Below are positions 57,267 through 64,000 of a DNA stretch of 64,000 nt, piece by piece. Location of the stretch: contig JALIZF010001835.1 in assembly GCA_029948255.1 (NCBI GenBank), forward strand, positions 372,001 through 436,000, read 5' to 3'. Both the position numbers and the translations under genes were made by a program. This DNA is from Telmatactis stephensoni. Its lineage: Eukaryota; Cnidaria; Anthozoa; Actiniaria; Isophelliidae. Each line of letters starts with the position of its first letter. Position 1 is the stretch's first letter. The notes under the pieces are model-generated. The model had not been told where the DNA came from. It made no database searches and saw nothing but the letters and a program-made list of their open reading frames with translations.

Positions 57267-60200
57267 TTATTCTCGTTTTCTCACTCCAAGGACCATTCCA
57301 TTTGGTCCCAACGTAAGTTTTGCCTCCAACACTGGAGGAACCTGGGTTTCAGGTGCCACAACGAAGGAATATTTCTTCAACAGCCTGATCAGGACCAGTT
57401 TCATCTCCATCTGTGCAAACCTCATTCCAAAGCAATTACGAGGACCGTGACCAAAGGGCAGGTAGTTGTAAGGATCACGTGACTTCTTGGCCTCGACACT
57501 GAAGCGTTCTGGGTCAAATTTTTCAGGGTCCGGGAAAAATTCGGGATCCCTGTGTATGGTGTAAATAGGAACAATAACCATAGACCCTTTCGGAATTCTG
57601 AGACCTTTGATGACGCACTCTTTGTTGCACTCACGAGAGGTGAGAAAACCTGTTACAAGATAAAATAAACCTTAAAATGACCTCTGATGGAAGCGAAGAT
57701 TTAAGATAATGTGAAATCGACAGGGGGACTCCCGTATATTTTCTTATCGACAGGGATGATCCTGTCATGACCCCTGACGCCATACCTTTTAGGGATCAAA
57801 ACCACAGAATTTGGTGCCTTTAACAAAATCCGGTGGTTTGATTGTTCTATTAGTATCTTAGGGATCATATTTAAAGCAGCTTGAGTCATGCTAATTGTGC
57901 TATCATTTTTGGGCGAAACTAGAAACTGACGACGATCATCCTCGTCCAAAGTATGTGGGAGGCTCCCCAGCTCCCCGGGACAATTGAAATCTTACCCGGA
58001 GGACAAAGCCTCAGCGTCTCTGATATAACCATGTCAAGATACGGTAGTTCATGGATTGTTTCGTACGATGGGATCTTGTCTTCATCAATCCATACACCGT
58101 CAATCTCTTGTTGAAGTCTTTGCTGGACATCGGGGTTGGTTGCTAGGTAATAACACGTCATAGACAATGTTGTACTGGACGTCTCGTAACCAGCCAATAG
58201 GAAAATGACACTTTGTGCTACCACTTCCTCATCGCTCAGCTTTTTACTCCCAGAACTTTCTGGGTTGGTGGCATTAAGCATCAAATCGAGGAAGTCCTGT
58301 TGGCAAAACACACACTGCACATCATTCAAACACGAAAAAACCGGACGCTTGGCATTGAGAATACTCCGCATTGAATAATCTCATTCAAATTGAACAGTAG
58401 CGGGAAAGGATTATGACATATTCAAACTGTACACCACATACAAAAGACGGTAATGAAAGGCTATTGTGTTGTGTATTTATATATGATTTTATAAGTGTAG
58501 AAAATTACAGAAATATATATATGCGACAAACACTAGGTGAGCTGCGCTAATACAAAAATCTATATACAAATTGAAGTATCTATTTAAGTAGTGGTTATTT
58601 CTACATTATTTCCACAATATTTCCATGATTATTTCCAGTAATCTTCAGCTCCCCCTTTTAACATTTCCATGGTGTTTCCATGATATTTCATCGAAATCTC
58701 CAGGTTATTTCTGCAATATTTCCAGTTTATTTCCATGATAGTCTTCAGTTCCCCTTTCAACATTGCCGTATAATTTCTGCGGTATATCCATCTTATTTCC
58801 AGAGCCGTATGATATAGTAGAAATAAGAAAGAACCTATATTTCCACAATATTTCCAGGATTTTGAAATTTCCATACACTGGAAATACCATGGAAATATAA
58901 AAAAGTAATTTCCAAATGGCGGAAATTTATGATTTCCTTAATTTCTCCATACTATGGAATTTAGTAAACTTTTCCAGTGTTATTTCAAATCTTAAAAGTG
59001 TTTCATCGGCACGTATATGATGTTCCAGTGACTACGCTATTACGATGCGGGTCAAATCCATATGGTAATTGGGTTATGCATTGCATGCAATCAGTAAAAT
59101 TCATCCAGTGACATCAAACAGTCTTTGATGATTAAAGACATTGCGTTTTTTGCATTATGTAAATGCTGCCGCTGGGAGGTGTTGCTATGCTGTTGCTACC
59201 CAAACTGAAAACCACGCTGATGTGCAGAGCAACAGGAATATCCTGACTGACATATTCCTGTGGCTATATTTTACTCACTTTGCGAACGATGCCTTTCCTT
59301 CTCATATTAACAACATCTTGTGCAATGTTTGCAGTATTGGTGAAATCTTTAAAAAAGATTTTTTGACCAACTTTTGACATTCTAAATTCTATTCCATAAG
59401 GAATCAAAGGCAGAATAACATTTGCAATAAATACCATCACACAACTGGGCTTCATGGCATTCACTGCTGATCGCATTGTAGGATCATTTGGGTTGTTCTG
59501 GAAATCACTTTGAATACCAAATGCTGTGGACATTATTGTATCAAGAGTAACGCCTTGTTGGTAACTGAAATAGAGATACATGAAGACAAAGTAGACAAAT
59601 AGCACTAACTGTTGGATAATTTGATATCGAGTGGGCACACTATTTAATTGATGATAGCATCATTTTTTCCTTAATAATTCAATGATTTCCAGTTCAAACT
59701 CATTGCTTACCTAAGAATATCAAAGCTCTCCTCTTTTTCTGCAACTTTATCGACTTTCTTGATTAGTGTATCACATGCCACGTTCATCAGTGATGTCATT
59801 CCTTTAAGTTTATGAGCACTGAATGCTGGGGACAAAGTCGAGCGTACTCGCTTCCAGTCTCCTGATCTTAACAAAGTGACCGCTTGATCAAGAGGCTTTG
59901 GAAGGCTAAAGTTCCTCTGTAGAATTTAATGCAATAATGAATGAATGAATGCATCAGTCGGTCGGTCAAACTGAACTTATTGCTCATTTTCGTCACCTCG
60001 GTTTCTGTGGAAAGGAGTTTCGAAGGGCAGTTTTGGTGGATTGGGCTTCCCGTAGTATCTGATTTATTTCGTCGACAGAAATGCAACAAATTTTCATAAA
60101 CAGAATAAACAATCAAAAATATTATCCATAAGAATTTTTTTGAGCCTGAGGATCAGTCGTTCCTCACTGATGATAACTCAAAATGGTTCGTAGTTCGTAG

Positions 60201-60672
60201 TTCGTTACATGAGCGACCACCACAGGAAGCCCAAGAGGAGAATTGACCGACTTATGGAAAGAAAACATCTGGAACATACAGTAAACAAAACTGTTAAAAC
60301 AACAATAAAACACATTTACTGTAACTCTCTTGAGCATAAACTTACTGGACGATCGTGAAAACAGTCGAAATTCTTCACCAACACATCTCTCAACATTTCA
60401 GGATCGGCGATAACAATGGCTGGTCCTTCAAGGCTATACATCGAGTACAACCTACCGAACTTTTTGTAGTTCATATCGAAATACTTATGAATTTCACCCT
60501 TTACTTTGATCAAATCAGGTATATTACCAACGAAAGGCCACGGCTTGGGTCCTTGCATGCCTGGAAACATGGCTTCGAGTTTTCTTGCATCTCTTGTGCC
60601 GTACCAATACAGAACAACAGCAACGAGAACACACACCGTTGTATATGCCAGTACCGAAATTACTGGTTCCAT
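57267..60672 (-). CDS. CYP3-clan cytochrome P450, complete
   Basis: Five exons on the minus strand: 60672-60346, 59916-59711, 59564-59279, 58296-57996, 57649-57267. They total 1503 bases, 500 residues and a TAA. Phases at the junctions (0, 2, 0, 1) all match and all sites are GT/AG. It is a membrane-bound haem monooxygenase of the endoplasmic reticulum. An N-terminal anchor (about 5-23) is followed by the GPKPWPFVGN hinge. The I-helix has AGYET (308-312), the K-helix ETLR (366-369), then PERF (420-423), and the haem loop FGHGPRNCFG has its cysteine at 446. GMRFAQMEMK after the cysteine and the SxDVI-like LDTIMSTAFG segment place it near CYP3A/thromboxane synthase. The substrate is unknown. 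The start at MEP is chosen because it opens the anchor; an upstream in-frame ATG at 60822 would add 50 unlikely residues. AATAAA overlaps the stop. It is convergent with DP-D. Confidence 0.92.
58590..58990. repeat. degenerate ATTTCCATGAT-type repeat in P450 intron 4/exon gap
   Basis: Many imperfect units of ATTTCC(A/G)(T/C)(A/G)(A/G)TAT between exons 3 and 4. The short minus-strand frames over it (MEINWKYC-like) come from the repeat. Confidence 0.65.
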
Positions 60673-60839
60673 TTTAACACATACAGGAATGAATACTGAT
60701 ATATAAGACCACACATACAAGGCGGAAAGAATCAGGTTTCTCTTCCGCTTGCTTTGGCGTGTCGAGTAGCTTGAGGTTGTGTTTTCTTTGGACCTCACGT
60801 CTTGTGTGACATCAGCATGCATAATTCATGACAGGAGAA

Positions 60840-61400
60840 AGTCACGCCAGGTTCTGTATAACCATATGCAAGGTGGCTCGATCGGCTTTTTCAGAAGCGC
60901 TACCTACCCTTGTCATGCATCATTATAAACTTTGATCTTTTTCTAACAAGGATGTAATACTTTTAAAATTTACCATCAGACTGCTCATGAGAACTTCTTC
61001 TTCTTATTTTTTAGTAGATAGCTTAGATATATAGTTGTCAGATGAAGGGCTACTTTTGTGGATCAATACTGACAATAAATCTTTATTACTGCTATTATGA
61101 TTATCATCATCATCATCATCATTATTATTATCATTATTATTACAATTATCTTGTCGAATGATTTTATTATTAATAGCCAATTTAAAGTACTGAGTTTATA
61201 TAAATCATCATGTAAACAGTTGATTGCGAACACTAGAGGAACAAGGGGAATGTTAGCTCGGTAAGGGTATGAAGGTTATCCCACCTACCCAAGACAACTT
61301 TCTCCATATAAACAGGGCCTTTGTTAATACTGGGTTCAAGTGGACATTTGTGTTATTTTCTGTTCCTCATGAATCGAATGATTGTATCAATGATGGATGC
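60840..61400. other. P450 upstream region, no gene seen
   Basis: Contains an (ATC)n/(ATT)n stretch at 61100-61142. No clear promoter element could be assigned. Confidence 0.5.
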
Positions 61401-61404
61401 CGAA

Positions 61405-62780
61405 GTAGAGTGCTTACAATATATCCGTGAAAAACTTTGTAAGAAATTGCACTAATTTGCACAATTTAGTCACTAGACTATTTAGTGTTACGAAGTAAGC
61501 GAGCCGTGAAGGTGCCTCTTGCACGTGCAAACGTACAAGGGCAACAAGTTTGGCAGGTGTAAAGCACATGCAGAAGTTGTGTCGCAATTCAAGTCGTGAA
61601 GCAAGTCATGAATCGATGGGGGATGCATAGTTACTTCCAAGAGCGCATCATTTTGGTTGGTCAGTTGTATATTTTGATAAATATAATGCTGTCGTCCTTG
61701 TGTTTGACTCGTCTCTTGTCTCTGTTGTAGTTATTGAATTTTAGATGTATTTGACTCATTTTGGAAGAAATTAAAGTGGGAATTTATTGAATAAAGCTAA
61801 GGGGATGAGGGTGCGTTTGAATTTGTGTTTCGTGTCGTTATTTTAGACTAATTTAGCTGAGTTTGACACTCGTCTCTTGTGGGAGAAACGGTAATTTATT
61901 GAAGAAACTGTTAAGGGTATGTTTGAATCGTTTCTTGTGTCTGTTGTCGTTATTTTAATCTAATTGCGTTTGACTCGTCTCTTCTGGGAGAAAGCGGGAG
62001 TTTCTGAATAAAGCTAAGTGGGTTTGAATCGGCCGTTTTGTGTCTCTTGCCGTTACTTTAATTTAGTTGTGTTTCACTCGTCTCTTGTGGGAAAAAGCGG
62101 GAATTTATTGAATAAACTGCTAAGCGTGCGTCTGGCTCGTCTCTCTTGTGTCTGTTGTCGTTATTTTATTCTAATTGCGTTTGACTCGTCTCTTGAGGGA
62201 AAAAGCGGGACTTTTTGAATAAAGCTATGGTATGTTTGACTCATTTCTTGTGTCTGTTGTCGTTATTTTAATTTAGTTGCGTTTGACTCGTTCCTTGTGT
62301 GAGAAAGCGGGAATTTATTGAATAAAGCTAAGGTTCTGGTGTCTGGTATCGTTTCTTTAATTTAGCTGTCTTTGACTCGTCTCTTGTGGGAGAAAGCGGT
62401 TTTTTTAATAAAGCTAATGATATATGTTTGACTCAATTTTTGTGTCTGTTGTCGTTATTTAAATCAAATTGCGTTTGACTCGTCTCTTGTGGGAGAAAGC
62501 GGGAGTTTTTGAATAAAGCTAAGGGTGAGCTTGAATCGTTCTTGTGTCTCTTGTTGTGACATTTAATTTAGCTGCGTTTGACTCGTCTCTTCTGGGAGAA
62601 AGCGCGATTTTTTGAATAAAGCTGTTTCTGGTGTTTGAGATGTTTCTGGTGTTTGTAGTCGTTCTTACAATTTAATTCGTGTGCACGTGCTTTTCATGCT
62701 TCACCTATTTTATTAGTTTTGTACTAATTAGTACTATTTAGTTCGCTAACTTTTTCACGGATATATTGTAAGCACTCTAC
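61405..62780. mobile_element. 1.38-kb TIR element packed with a minisatellite
   Basis: Inverted ends of 30 identical bases (GTAGAGTGCTTACAATATAT...) bound the element. About 61690-62640 is eight or so degenerate units of roughly 110-120 bases with TTTGACTCGTCTCTTGTGGG, GAGAAAGCGGGAATTTATTG and AATAAAGCTAAG. There is no transposase. No clear target duplication was found. It is a non-autonomous DNA transposon, superfamily unknown. Confidence 0.75.
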
Positions 62781-62789
62781 CATCAATTT

Positions 62790-64000
62790 TTGTAAAAGAA
62801 TATCGGACATAAATTATGACTCTTTTACTTAGTATTCCAACAGCCATGACGAAATCGAGCGACTCCGGCTTCGAAATTTAGCCGATACGTCTTGACTTCA
62901 AAAGACAAAAAATTCTGGACCAATTTTATATAGGGGAAACATGCACAATATTGGAAGGTATAATAAAGTGAAACACTCTACCCCTTCACTTTCCTCGCGA
63001 AAAATACATAGAGGTATCTAGAGGTATCTCACTTATGAAGAGGCTTTTGGGACAGAATTAAAATATAGAGAGAGTCTAACCCGCATACAGACGTTAAACA
63101 GCGCTTCTTCAAATAGTAGCTAGGTAGGATGATTCGCCTGCTAGGATGATCCTAGTGCCATGTAAACAACCCCTTAGTTCTTACAAGAGTGACAAGTTCT
63201 TCAAATATTTTCAATGTGTGGCATGAGATTTTGAAGGTAGTATTATGACACCACGCTGGTATGATTTGGAAAACATCTAATTTGCAAAGCCTTTTTAGTC
63301 TGTACAAAGGTTCAGTCTAAAGCCTATTTTTTCTCATTTTGCGAAGTTTAATATATAAGATATTCGACATGAGAGAAGTACACAGCGATAATTTAATAAT
63401 GATTCGCAACTTTGCCCGATTTAGTTTGAAGAGAAATAACGCCGACCATCACAAACTCAACTAAACTGCATTGTATTAGCGTAGACAAAAATTAATGATA
63501 GCAATATTACTTACCTAACCTCATTACTTCCCTCAGTCAAGAAAATCCGATAATAATTTTTTCCACAAAGTTAATTGCTGCATGTCTTCATCGTTGTATC
63601 AGCAAAGCAGGTACCAAGAGAAGACATTCATCACAGCCAAACACTTGAATTTGACAGTCATTGTCTGATAAACAGCTTTCCTTTCGCTCGCTCTCTTCCG
63701 TTTATCGTTTTCAACAGCCAAGTAGATTCACTATCTTTGCTTTAAAACATCAAAGCCACATTTACATTTGGACAGACTCGGCTTTAAGTAATTTCTTCGG
63801 CCTTTGCAATTCACCGACGATTGCGACTATTTCCAACACGACCATTCAAAATATAAACCTCGCACTGAAAAAGCACATTGGTTGAAAAATTGCGGTGTTT
63901 ACAGCTCCAAAAATTTTTCTCTCAAAGATGACAACATGCAGCTTGAAGTCGACAGCCATTCGGAAGCGAAGCAAGTTTTTTTTCGCTTTTTTTACTGAAC
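62790..64000. other. no recognisable gene
   Basis: Short frames only. The frame from 63804 to the window end (64 codons) may continue beyond the window, but shows no motif. Confidence 0.45.

Noticed and set aside
60673..60822. P450 start at the upstream ATG (60822)
   Set aside because: It would place 50 charged residues before the membrane anchor. The MEP start gives the normal 500-residue length.

Overview
The window looks like a repeat-rich stretch of an invertebrate animal genome. It has small exons with GT/AG introns, metazoan gene families (a DP-type cell-cycle transcription factor and a CYP3-clan cytochrome P450), low GC, and a mixture of Penelope-like elements, R2/R4-group LINEs, foldback elements and MITEs. 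An early-branching animal such as an anthozoan would fit, but that is inference: no rRNA, mitochondrial or diagnostic marker is present.

Layout. 1-17.9 kb is a pile of retroelements. It holds a 5'-truncated Penelope-like element with a GIY-YIG domain, then at least seven copies of one R2/R4-group LINE stacked head-to-tail at (TAA)n tracts: minus-strand copies at 1.1-7.0 kb and plus-strand copies at 7.9-15.6 kb, plus a 3' stub at 17.3 kb. The plus-strand full-length copy is split by a 2,244-bp foldback element made of 9-bp units. A 1,412-bp near-perfect palindrome sits at its 3' end. 18.6-56.7 kb is a tandem array of four DP (TFDP) genes on the + strand (A 19.6-25.7, B 32.8-40.6, C 42.1-48.5, D 50.0-56.7 kb). 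Each has the same eight exons with matching phases, separated by introns loaded with transposons that differ from copy to copy. 57.3-60.7 kb is a complete five-exon P450 on the - strand, convergent with DP-D. 61.4-62.8 kb is a terminal-inverted-repeat element filled with a minisatellite. The remainder has no recognisable gene.

How the genes relate. The four DP paralogues arose by segmental duplication that included upstream sequence. Only copy D reads through all eight exons without a lesion (287 codons). A, B and C carry a frameshift or a frame problem in the exons for the dimerisation half. Because the paralogues align, they serve as empty-site controls that give precise ends and target-site duplications for several transposons. 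The P450 is functionally unrelated to the DP array.

Limits. Exon boundaries were read by eye from splice dinucleotides, phase and family alignment. No transcript, homology search or folding was run. Frameshifts could be assembly or base-calling errors.
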